From assembly GCA_047605645.1 (NCBI GenBank), contig JASGFJ010000006.1, forward strand, positions 1 to 64,000: DNA of 64,000 bases. The letters are read 5' to 3'. The position numbers and the translations under genes are program-made. Shown one piece after another: positions 17,423 to 25,239 of the stretch. Every line of letters begins with the position of its first letter. Position 1 is the stretch's first letter. A model generated the notes under the pieces. It did not search any database. It had not been told where the DNA came from and worked only from the letters and a program-made list of their open reading frames with translations. The DNA is from UBA1309 sp047605645 (GTDB lineage: Bacteria > Bacteroidota > Bacteroidia > Bacteroidales > Dysgonomonadaceae).

Positions 17423-18112
17423 TTATTTGTCCGGCACGTTTCTTGTTCTTGTTTCATCCGTTTTGTTGCAAGCGGATAGCAGGTTGTTCAGATAAGCGAT
17501 CGTATATCCTTCTCTCTTTTTTTGGTTAGAAGTATATACTATCTGACCACGTCTACATACTTCGGAAATAAAGGAATAAAGAATATTGTATAAGGATTTG
17601 TTTGATGGAATTGTTCGTGATATAGAAGTACATGTTGCTTTTTGGGCATTGTTTAATGACTCAATTTCATCCAAGCCGTTAGCCAGTAAGTCCAGGAAAC
17701 CTTCCGGCATGCCGTTTCGGTAGAATACGGAAACCGATGGTCGGTAGATTTCCAGCAAGCTGCGCATCTTTTGCACCGGGCCTTCAATCTCTCCGGCACG
17801 CAAATCGTCTGTGATTTGAGAAATATTCGTACCCCCAAGTCTAGTGGATTCTGCATAGCATTTCAAAAATGGCAAACGGGATGCCAATTCATTCCTTTTG
17901 TTGTAAAGCGTTTCCTTGAGTACTTTTTGCTGTGCTGCCTGGGTGGCGGTTGATTCCATCTGTCTTACTTGCTGGAGTGCGGTTTCCATCTTTGAGATAT
18001 AGTTTTTATTCATGTTTCTGAAATAGGCTTTGAAATCCGCCTCGTCACGACGTAAATTCTGCAAAACGAGTGCCCCCAGCGGAACATAATTTTCTGTACT
18101 AAGAGTCTTCAT
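17423..18112 (-). CDS. Uncharacterised 229-residue helical protein
   Basis: I do not recognise the family. The protein is predicted mainly helical by eye, with Gln/Glu/Lys-rich stretches (ETALQQVRQME, QQKVLKETLYNKRNEL) and no signal peptide or membrane helix. It looks like one of the lineage-specific Bacteroidales hypothetical proteins that often occur in several copies per genome. It stands alone between the flx terminator and a gene-free gap. Length, initiation at ATG and codon use like that of its neighbours support it as real. Confidence 0.65.
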   Translation of the reverse strand: MKTLSTENYVPLGALVLQNLRRDEADFKAYFRNMNKNYISKMETALQQVRQMESTATQAAQQKVLKETLYNKRNELASRLPFLKCYAESTRLGGTNISQITDDLRAGEIEGPVQKMRSLLEIYRPSVSVFYRNGMPEGFLDLLANGLDEIESLNNAQKATCTSISRTIPSNKSLYNILYSFISEVCRRGQIVYTSNQKKREGYTIAYLNNLLSACNKTDETRTRNVPDK

Positions 18113-18939
18113 CGTATCCGTTTTATTTATATGGTATAATTAATTACAATTCCCATTATTCGTTAGTGTTAATAGAGTAACTATTTATGCATCTCCGGAA
18201 ATATTTGAGCATCTTCGGGGTTTGCCCGTTTTCCTTTCAGATATTTTTCTACCCTTTTGGCTTTTTATTTAATATTTAGCTCTGCTTTTCCGTTGGGTAT
18301 TTCTGTGTCTGAAATTCTTTTTGCCAACCCATATTTAGATTCTTTTGTTTATGCTTTTTGGCTTTCTCAGCTCAAGAGGTACTCTCCGGAGATTATTTCT
18401 TTCTTCGAAATTTCTCTATTCCTTAGAGAACAACTCTTTTTGTTTAGATGAATGCAACCTATTTTTCAGATTCCATTCTTTCTTTTCCCAAGTTTAAACT
18501 GAATTTATCTTTAAGCAAATAACAAAAAGCAAGCTGCCTGCTGTCTCAATCGGTTAAGAATCAAAAAGAATGGCAATATAGCAATTAATTTTAAAACAGA
18601 GAATGAATCGGGTAAAGATTTTTTCAAAACAGAGGTTCTCTTTGTCTCATTATTCAGGAGCATACATCTAATGCGCGTTGCCGGTCTTTTGTAAACAAGG
18701 CACAGTTGGGGAGAACAGCAAGGCAGTAAAACTTTTTTGCTTTCAGCAGAATACAGATGAGGAGGTGCTGTTTCCGAAAGGATTTCTCTCCTTGTTCGGA
18801 TTTTAACATTTTGTGAATTCAAATCACGACCGAAATGTCAATCTTTTTTTATAATATTGTAAATGGTATTCCCTTTCTGATATTTCAGTGATTACATTGC
18901 TTGAAGCAAAAACTCTTTTTACATTAAACCTAATCTGCT
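18113..18939. other. Gene-free gap before the Crp/Fnr regulator
   Basis: About 830 bases with no convincing gene. A small inverted repeat TTCTCTA-ttcct-TAGAGAA lies at 18412-18430. A 103-codon minus-strand frame (18511-18822) shows no family features. No TAnnTTTG promoter is evident directly before 18940. Confidence 0.4.
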
Positions 18940-19629
18940 ATGAACAAAGAAAATCTTAACATTCAACTTGATATTGCGACACTGGCACAATTGCCCGTTT
19001 TTGAAGGATATTCTGAGAAAAAAGTAGAAACCATTCTCTCTTCCATAGATTATTCTCTTCAATCAATACCGAAAGGAACGGTTGTTGCTTTGCAAAACAG
19101 TATTTGCGCTCATTTATATCTTCTGTTGGAGGGAAGTTTGGAAGTACACATTGTTGACATTTGCGGGAATAATATCAAAATTGAGGATATTGTGGGTCCC
19201 CGGGAGTTTGCCACTCCGCATTTATTTGACAGAAACAATAAATTTCCGGCTACTTTCAGAGCAAGAATAAACAGCTTATTGCTGAAAATTCCTAAGAACA
19301 TTGTCTTTAACCTGTTTGCCACAGAACCTGCTTTCTTGAAAAATTTCTTACAGGTGATGAGTTCTTGTAATGCTTGCACTGCATGTCGGCTGAAGGTGTT
19401 GTCCTTCAAGAATATACGAAGCCGATTTGTCTATTATCTACTCGACAGAAAGACTGACGATAATGTATCTTATCTGGGGCATAATCAGACACAACTTGCG
19501 GAATACATTGGTGTGTCGCGACCTGCTTTGGCGAAAGAGATAAAAAAAATGATTGACGAAAAACTTATTGAGATTTGCGACAAGAAAGTGAAACTTCTCG
19601 CTTTTCCTTCTTTGCTTCAATATGTCTGA
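18940..19629 (+). CDS. Crp/Fnr-family transcriptional regulator
   Basis: A 229-residue regulator. Residues ~20-130 form a cyclic-nucleotide-binding-type beta-roll (LYLLLEGSLEVHIV), a long dimer helix follows, and ~165-220 is the Crp helix-turn-helix (NQTQLAEYIGVSRPALAKEI). Cysteines cluster in SSCNACTACR at ~144-153, at the start of the dimer helix; they might sense redox or bind metal, but no Fnr N-terminal Cys pattern is seen. Converges with the nrf-ccs operon and sits next to hdr-flx. The perfect palindrome in front of nrfH has Crp-like geometry (TGTAA-N6-TTACA) and is a likely target, by inference. Related HcpR-type proteins control nitrosative stress genes. Confidence 0.88.
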   Translation: MNKENLNIQLDIATLAQLPVFEGYSEKKVETILSSIDYSLQSIPKGTVVALQNSICAHLYLLLEGSLEVHIVDICGNNIKIEDIVGPREFATPHLFDRNNKFPATFRARINSLLLKIPKNIVFNLFATEPAFLKNFLQVMSSCNACTACRLKVLSFKNIRSRFVYYLLDRKTDDNVSYLGHNQTQLAEYIGVSRPALAKEIKKMIDEKLIEICDKKVKLLAFPSLLQYV

Positions 19630-19637
19630 CTGGCTGT

Positions 19638-20429
19638 TTATTGCATTCCATATACATGGATGCTGTTTTGTGCGGATGGAAGGTAATTGACTCCAATCCA
19701 GGTAATCATCAGAAGTATAAACGCCAACGGGAGCATCCACATCGCCACTATCAGAGACCGTTTCTGCAAACGCAGATGAATGAATGCCAAATAAGCAGCA
19801 GAGGTTACAAAAGCCCATGTCTCCTTCGGATCCCATGACCAGTAGTGCCCCCAGGCTTCTTTGGCCCAAAGCGCACCCATCAGCATTCCGATAATTAAAA
19901 AGCCAAAACCGACATTCACCACATTGTCAATCAACTTCAGCAGGTTTGTATCTAAAGGTTTATTGCTTTTCATCCGGAAAAGTTGAATAATGGCAGCAAT
20001 GGTAGCCGCACCCAGCATTGCATAGGAAAGCATATACACGGTGACATGGGGCACAAACCAATAACTTTGAAGAGCCGGCATCAGATTTTTTGAGTGAATC
20101 TCCGGCTTGAATATATTGATGAATACAAACAGGCATGCCATTAACGCAGAAAAAGACAACAACCATTTGTATTTCCAATGGCGGTAGGTGATATAGCCAA
20201 CCAGCGACAGAAAAAACGAATACCACAGGCGTGTTTCGCCTATTGTCCTTAAGGGTGGACGTTCCTGCGACTTCCACAGGACAGCGATAAAACCCGCAAA
20301 AATAAATATGCCTAACACCATCAGGAATTCTGAAAATGTTGTTTTATTTTTCTTATAAATGAGTGAGCCGGCTCCCAACCAGCATAAAACAGCCGGGAGC
20401 GCAAAATATAGAAAACTATTCCAGGTCAT
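19638..20429 (-). CDS. ccsA: Cytochrome c biogenesis protein CcsA/ResC
   Basis: A 263-residue polytopic protein of the CcmC/CcsA heme-handling family, with about eight hydrophobic segments and the tryptophan-rich WGHYWSWDPKETWAFV motif near residue 190 flanked by conserved histidines. It forms, with CcsB, the System II haem export and ligation machine needed to mature NrfA and NrfH. Overlaps the ccsB stop by 14 bases. In many Bacteroidetes the two are fused; here they are separate. Confidence 0.92.
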   Translation of the reverse strand: MTWNSFLYFALPAVLCWLGAGSLIYKKNKTTFSEFLMVLGIFIFAGFIAVLWKSQERPPLRTIGETRLWYSFFLSLVGYITYRHWKYKWLLSFSALMACLFVFINIFKPEIHSKNLMPALQSYWFVPHVTVYMLSYAMLGAATIAAIIQLFRMKSNKPLDTNLLKLIDNVVNVGFGFLIIGMLMGALWAKEAWGHYWSWDPKETWAFVTSAAYLAFIHLRLQKRSLIVAMWMLPLAFILLMITWIGVNYLPSAQNSIHVYGMQ

Positions 20430-21675
20430 GATTCATTCGTTTTTTATTTCCATTCCAAAGCAGGCAAAGGGAACCCAAAGCCAGAAGTATAATTCCTCCA
20501 TAGACAGGAATCAACCAAGGATCGTATACCAATTCAAAGCTACTGTATGAAGACATATTTCCCGCTTTCTGATCATATCCGTATTGATAGATTGTCCAGC
20601 TGCCTATACGCAGCGGATGGTTTACTTCCAAAGTCGTTGAATCCTCCTTTCCATCCTGTGTAAATACCTGTATGTCCGAAAAGAAGCTTTTAGGTTCCGG
20701 TTCGGTCATAATGACACAATGCAGTGAATCCAAATTCAGAGTCATATACAATTGTGCCATATTGCCTCCACATACCCATCCGGTGTGGCGTTGCCCTGTT
20801 TTTTTATGCACAGCCGTTATTTTTGCTGCAGGCGCTGCTCCCGGCATCGGTACCTCTTTGTAGGTACTGTCGCTGTTTCTGACAGCTTTATGTATATATT
20901 CATTCAGGTGGATGTCCCATCCCGCCAGTCTTCCATTGCGATAGCTTGTATCTATCTGAAAGTAATCGGGCTTTTTCAAAGGCTCCACTTCTCCTGTTTT
21001 CCGGTTAATAACGGCTAGTTTGGGCGGATAAACTTCCATCCGGAAATCATTTAACTGTATGGCGAGAGGAAGTTCCAGTACTTCGCCGTTGTCGCTATAA
21101 ACACGCCATTCCACGCCGTTTCTCTGCACGTGCATGACAAAGCGTTTGGTGTCTGCAGCGCCCAGGCCGGCTGAGAAAAGAAGTATCCATAGACCGATGT
21201 GGTTGAGGTAAAATGCATAATCCTGCCGTCGAAAAGCGATGAGGCGTCTGATGATAAGCGAACCTAAGGAGAGAATTGTCAGGAAATAGATGAGAACAAA
21301 AGCCCACGAACTGGTCATCTGCCGGAAGCCCAGGCTTGAAAAGATATCATGGGTGTGTGGATTCTCCGTTTTCATTTGTGGGGTGAGTCCCATGATCAAG
21401 GCAAGACACAGGAGAGCCACAATCAGGGTAACTGAAAATGAAACCCCTGAAAACCATTGATAAAATCTCGTTTTTCTTTTGATGGAGAACAATCCGAGAA
21501 AAATCAGAATAATAATTCCGAGGATAATGTTTACAGGAAATTTCAATAGATAAAAATTGAAAGATCCAACTGTAAGTTGAAGCAAAAACCCAATAACAAT
21601 ACACCCTGCTACCAATGCTATACTCTCGCGGTATTGCCATGGTTGTTGCCAAAATCGTCTTTTCTGAATCTCCAT
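20416..21675 (-). CDS. ccsB: Cytochrome c biogenesis protein CcsB/ResB
   Basis: A 419-residue ResB-like protein with hydrophobic helices at the N-terminus (AGCIVIGFLLQLTVGSF, IILGIIILIFLGLF, then two more), a large periplasmic domain, and a final helix near the C-terminus. It chaperones apocytochromes and works with CcsA. I start at ATG 21675; an in-frame TTG at 21705 lies inside the T-run of the terminator between nrfA and this gene and is unlikely. Third gene of the nrf operon. Confidence 0.88.
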   Translation of the reverse strand: MEIQKRRFWQQPWQYRESIALVAGCIVIGFLLQLTVGSFNFYLLKFPVNIILGIIILIFLGLFSIKRKTRFYQWFSGVSFSVTLIVALLCLALIMGLTPQMKTENPHTHDIFSSLGFRQMTSSWAFVLIYFLTILSLGSLIIRRLIAFRRQDYAFYLNHIGLWILLFSAGLGAADTKRFVMHVQRNGVEWRVYSDNGEVLELPLAIQLNDFRMEVYPPKLAVINRKTGEVEPLKKPDYFQIDTSYRNGRLAGWDIHLNEYIHKAVRNSDSTYKEVPMPGAAPAAKITAVHKKTGQRHTGWVCGGNMAQLYMTLNLDSLHCVIMTEPEPKSFFSDIQVFTQDGKEDSTTLEVNHPLRIGSWTIYQYGYDQKAGNMSSYSSFELVYDPWLIPVYGGIILLALGSLCLLWNGNKKRMNHDLE

Positions 21676-21703
21676 TCGTTTTGTTGTATCGTATTTCTTG
21701 TTC

Positions 21704-21741
21704 AAAAAAAAGGAGAGATGATATGATTAGAACATCTCTCC
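21704..21741 (-). terminator. Intrinsic terminator between nrfA and ccsB
   Basis: On the minus strand, GGAGAGATG, a 12-base loop, CATCTCTCC, then eight T (21704-21711). It lies 20 bases after the nrfA stop and before ccsB, so most transcripts should end here and ccsBA would be made from read-through or a minor promoter. Confidence 0.85.
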
Positions 21742-21760
21742 GACCCACTATTTGATTTTC

Positions 21761-23260
21761 TTAAAGAGTAGCAGTCAATTTGCCTGCTTTTCTGGCTTTT
21801 TCAATCCATTGAGGAATCACTGTTTTTATCCATTTGTCTTTTTGGCTTCTCAATGTTTTCATATCCAGTCCAATGTATTTTTGTGCTTTTTCTTTGGATG
21901 AAATATCCGGCATGGTAATGTCTTGTACTCCATGCTTATAGAGTACTCTTTGAAGTTCGAGTTGTGCCAGAAGCGATTTATCCAGGCTGTGAGCTAATAT
22001 ACGTTGTGTCTCAACCGGAGCGTGGAAAGATGCTCCATGAGAAGCCACCGCAAAATCCCAACGCCATTGTGCCTGGCGTATCAATTTCAGTGAGTTGGCC
22101 ATTTCCTGTTCGTTTGCTCCGTTGTCCCAGGCTGTTTTGGCCATGATATGAGCTTTTGCTAATTCCTTTTCAATGCGATCTCGTATCTCAATGGCTTTGT
22201 CCTGATATTGATATACATATTTCTTCAGGTTCTCTTCCGTATCACGATGGCAAGTCTGACACGTGTTTGATATATTTGCCAGCGGACTCATAATCTGATG
22301 ATTGGAGTATTTAATTCCACCTTCCGCCATATACGGCATGTGACAGTCGGCACATGAAAGTCCGCGTTGGGCATGAGGCCCCATTTGGAAGAGTTCATAA
22401 TCGGGATGTTGCGCCTTGATAATTGGAGCTTTACTCAATGCATTTGTGAAATCGGAGAATTCCGTTTCGTCGTAATATTTTTCAATATCCTCCACTGTTG
22501 TTCCCTTATCCCATGGGAATGTCAGGTATTTTCCGTCTTTTGTAAAATAATATTCTACGTGGCATTGAGCACATACTAAGGAACGCATTTCTTGCGGTGT
22601 TGCTTGAGTGATGTCTTTTCCCTGGCGCTGAAAAGCCTCAATCAGGGCCGGACGAGTGATGGTCAGGTTCATTGTTTTGGGATCGTGACAATCGGCACAT
22701 CCGATAGGATTAACTATTTCTGTTCCCCAATCGCTCCAATGAGCTTTGTAAAATTCTTTGATCCCTTTTTCGTGCATAATTCGAGGTACGTCCGGACTTT
22801 TACATGTCCAGCATGTACCCGGCTGCACATCGCCTTGTCCGTTTTCGGGCGTTCCTGTCCGGAGCGTATTGTGCACATCTTCTACTGCATGCATGTGTCC
22901 GCGAGGTGCCTCGTAATCTTTTGAGAAAGCGTATCCCGCCCACATAATCACCATCTCGGGACGAGCTTCCAATACGTCCTGCCTGATATTTCCCAGATGT
23001 TTACTCTTGAAATCCATGTTTTGAGTCATCTTCCATGTCGTGTATTCTCTTGGATAGTTTTCTCCCCATTTTTCGTTGTGAGGTTCGATGCCGGAAATGT
23101 CCAGCTTCTTGTTATTGAACAAGGTGGCAATTTCCGCGCGACGCTCTGTGATGGAGGCAGCTAACAAACCTAAGAGAAAAACGGCAACCATAACAACGGC
23201 AAAAAGTGCCCAGCCGATGATGGGTTTGCGTTTTATTGCTTCTGTAAGTTTCTTCAACAT
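21761..23260 (-). CDS. nrfA: Pentahaem cytochrome c nitrite reductase
   Basis: A 499-residue NrfA reducing nitrite to ammonium in the periplasm. A signal anchor (AVVMVAVFLLGLLAAS) near residues 20-40 precedes five haem motifs in the typical order: CWTCK (~147; lysine-ligated catalytic haem), CADCH, CAQCH, CADCH and CQTCH. The Lys-ligated motif and the conserved HGASFHAP segment with its distal haem ligand support catalysis. ATG 23260 chosen over a GTG at 23272. It follows nrfH by 137 bases in one operon. Confidence 0.96.
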   Translation of the reverse strand: MLKKLTEAIKRKPIIGWALFAVVMVAVFLLGLLAASITERRAEIATLFNNKKLDISGIEPHNEKWGENYPREYTTWKMTQNMDFKSKHLGNIRQDVLEARPEMVIMWAGYAFSKDYEAPRGHMHAVEDVHNTLRTGTPENGQGDVQPGTCWTCKSPDVPRIMHEKGIKEFYKAHWSDWGTEIVNPIGCADCHDPKTMNLTITRPALIEAFQRQGKDITQATPQEMRSLVCAQCHVEYYFTKDGKYLTFPWDKGTTVEDIEKYYDETEFSDFTNALSKAPIIKAQHPDYELFQMGPHAQRGLSCADCHMPYMAEGGIKYSNHQIMSPLANISNTCQTCHRDTEENLKKYVYQYQDKAIEIRDRIEKELAKAHIMAKTAWDNGANEQEMANSLKLIRQAQWRWDFAVASHGASFHAPVETQRILAHSLDKSLLAQLELQRVLYKHGVQDITMPDISSKEKAQKYIGLDMKTLRSQKDKWIKTVIPQWIEKARKAGKLTATL

Positions 23261-23397
23261 AATCTTTTGCACTTATTTAATTACTATTTTTTTCTTATTA
23301 TCCGTAAATCATCTATGCTGTTATTTAGATGTACTCAGCAAAGAATCTTCCTGATTTTGATAGTTATGCTATTCCGGTTGTTACGATAGCTATATCT

Positions 23398-23982
23398 CTA
23401 TTTTTTGTTCATTCTCCGGTGGAGCCATTTGGGTACAGGCGAAGCAGGCAGCGGGACGATAGCATTCGGCGATGCCGACAGATTGCTGACTTTCGTATGA
23501 GGTACTTCCGTATGGCAATCCCAACAAGCTTTCCCCTTTCCTTGCTGTGTTTCGGTATATGTAATCATCCCTGTTTTGACAAATTCGGTATTCAATTCTG
23601 TGTGGCAGCGGATGCAATTGTTCATAATCACCTCATAGCTCTCTTTGCGTGGACGAATCACCTGAGGTTCTTTGTTCAACGTAAATACAGCCGCATGGTA
23701 GAGACCGTCTTTGGCTTTGAAGGCGTATTTCATAAAAGCATTGTTGTGTGGAACGTGACAATCGTTGCAGGTCGCGCGCTGAGCGTGAGAACTGTGATTC
23801 CACGATTGATAGTATGGAGTCATTATATGACAATTGACACAGGCTGACGGATCGTCTGAAAGGTAAGAATAAGCTCTGGACATGTAGAAAGTATATCCCA
23901 AAAGCCCGGCGAGGACTCCTCCAATAATAAAGATGGGGAGAATGAACTGTTGCGGTATTTGGTTTACTAGTTTTTTCATCAT
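23398..23982 (-). CDS. nrfH: NrfH/NapC-type tetrahaem quinol dehydrogenase
   Basis: A 194-residue membrane-anchored cytochrome. One N-terminal helix (FILPIFIIGGVLAGLLGYTFYM) is followed by four haem motifs: CVNCH, CNDCH, CIRCH and CWDCH. It passes electrons from menaquinol to NrfA, with which it forms a membrane complex. Start is ATG 23982 or 23979; a TTG at 23991 is less likely. First gene of the operon, preceded by a -7 element and a perfect palindrome. Confidence 0.95.
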   Translation of the reverse strand: MMKKLVNQIPQQFILPIFIIGGVLAGLLGYTFYMSRAYSYLSDDPSACVNCHIMTPYYQSWNHSSHAQRATCNDCHVPHNNAFMKYAFKAKDGLYHAAVFTLNKEPQVIRPRKESYEVIMNNCIRCHTELNTEFVKTGMITYTETQQGKGKACWDCHTEVPHTKVSNLSASPNAIVPLPASPVPKWLHRRMNKK

Positions 23983-24050
23983 GCTCAACAAGTCGTCAGG
24001 TTAATGTAGAGTGAGAATCAGCTTTTATTCCCGATTATTGACTCTAAAGG

Positions 24051-24097
24051 CAAAGATATAGTTCAAATCTAACATGAAGTGTAATAATTATTACACT
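24051..24097 (-). promoter_or_regulatory. nrfH promoter with Crp/Fnr-type palindrome
   Basis: The -7 element TATCTTTG (24051-24058, minus strand) lacks a proper -33 box. In its place AGTGTAATAATTATTACACT at 24078-24097 is a perfect 20-base palindrome with the TGTAA-N6-TTACA layout of Crp/Fnr-family sites. Its centre falls about 41 bases before the predicted transcription start, the classical class II activator position. Confidence 0.8.
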
Positions 24098-24139
24098 CTG
24101 TTAATTTGAGTGAGGAAAATTGATTTGCAATATAAATGC

Positions 24140-24187
24140 AAAAAGACAAGACGCAAAAGGTTGAAACTTCTGTGTCCTGTCTTTTTT
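24140..24187 (-). terminator. Terminator after the NUDIX regulator gene
   Basis: Arms AAAAAGACAAGAC and GTCCTGTCTTTTTT pair over a 20-base loop in the gap between this regulator's stop (24241) and the nrfH promoter; A/T runs on both sides allow action in either direction. Confidence 0.6.
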
Positions 24188-24240
24188 GATTTAAAAAACG
24201 AGATGTACCTGCTTAGGGATACATTCTTTTTCTGATAACT

Positions 24241-25026
24241 TTATTTCAGCAGACTGGTCAGGTCAAAAATATGTTCCTTGTATTTTTTATTCAATGAATA
24301 GAGGATAGGAGGGTTGTAGCTAGTTGTTGGCAATACCTCATCCAATTGAACGACAAGCCCTGAAGATATGATCTTTTTCTGAAAGTTGCGTCTGTCCAAT
24401 TCTTTGGAACCAATGATTTCAAATGTCTTCCTCAGATCACTCATTGCAAATTTCTCAGGGAGAAGCTCGGTTGCTATCGGCAGGATAGGACTCAATGCCT
24501 TGATGTATTGCAGCGCCTTCTCAATAATATTGTTGTGATCTGAATACAATTGCGGCAGATCTTTGGCGTCAAACCATCTGGGGATATCATCATCGCTGTA
24601 AAGAAGCTGAACCTCTTCGTATTTGACAAAAGCATAGAACCCTAAGCTGACATATCGTTGCATAATCCATTGGTCATCTTCGTTGTAGTCGAGTAGCCCT
24701 TCTTTGTTTTTTTCTACAAGTAGGGCGTTTTCTTCCATTTTGGTTCTATGGATATCGCTAAAGAGATGGAATTGTTTGAGATAGATATCTGAAAGTCCTG
24801 TCCTTGATTTCAAGATGCGCGTTGCTGCTTCTTCGGCATTCTCTCCCTTAAACATAAATCCGCCGGGGAGCTGCCAGCAATTCGAATACCGGAATTTATT
24901 CAGGAGCACACGGATTTTTCGTTTGTAAAAGCTTAAGATAACACAATCGACAGAGAATCCGGGGTGAATATTGTCTTTCGTGTATGGAAGTAAAAAACTT
25001 TTTTTTTTGTTTTCAGTGGTTTGCAT
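24241..25026 (-). CDS. AraR/NrtR-type NUDIX-winged-helix regulator
   Basis: A 261-residue protein of the same family as the regulator at 8442-9143. The NUDIX domain (~20-165) has a clearly broken catalytic box, GGFMFKGENAEEAATRIL followed by KSRTGL instead of REUXEEXG, so it is a sensor, not a hydrolase. The winged helix covers ~185-255 (TELLPEKFAMSDLRKTFE, DRRNFQKKIISSGL). In Bacteroidetes such proteins respond to sugars (AraR to arabinose) or NAD derivatives. It is divergent from the GH3 gene, with a perfect palindromic operator between them, so it probably controls the hydrolase locus. The effector is likely a sugar, by inference. Confidence 0.85.
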   Translation of the reverse strand: MQTTENKKKSFLLPYTKDNIHPGFSVDCVILSFYKRKIRVLLNKFRYSNCWQLPGGFMFKGENAEEAATRILKSRTGLSDIYLKQFHLFSDIHRTKMEENALLVEKNKEGLLDYNEDDQWIMQRYVSLGFYAFVKYEEVQLLYSDDDIPRWFDAKDLPQLYSDHNNIIEKALQYIKALSPILPIATELLPEKFAMSDLRKTFEIIGSKELDRRNFQKKIISSGLVVQLDEVLPTTSYNPPILYSLNKKYKEHIFDLTSLLK

Positions 25027-25152
25027 AAGTATTGAACTCTCAGCTAGATTATAATAAGATTGTTGATAGGGGCATAAAGATATATAATATTTATCTGAGA
25101 AAATGGTCTGTTAGCCTGAATGAGGAGGATTTTTTATGTTTTTCAACATATC

Positions 25153-25169
25153 TGCGTATTTAATACGCA
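25153..25169 (+). promoter_or_regulatory. Palindromic operator upstream of GH3
   Basis: TGCGTATT-T-AATACGCA is a perfect 8-bp inverted repeat with one central base. It lies between the divergent NUDIX regulator and GH3 genes, just upstream of the GH3 -33 element, a location that suits activation of GH3. Confidence 0.7.
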
Positions 25170-25173
25170 TATC

Positions 25174-25207
25174 GTTGTGCTTTTTTCAATTATCTCATCT
25201 ATATTTG
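25174..25207 (+). promoter_or_regulatory. GH3 promoter
   Basis: GTTG (25174-25177), 22 bases, TATATTTG (25200-25207). It predicts a leader of about 30 bases to the ATG at 25240 and argues against the longer in-frame start at 25120. Confidence 0.6.
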
Positions 25208-25239
25208 TTTTTGTAAGATTCAACTTAAATTACATACTC

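Noticed and set aside
18511..18822. 103-codon minus-strand frame
   Set aside because: Composition rich in Leu, Cys and Arg with no family motif, no ribosome-binding or promoter signal; looks like chance.
25120..25239. N-terminal 40-residue extension of GH3
   Set aside because: It would cover the operator and the promoter and hide a standard signal peptide at the ATG 25240.
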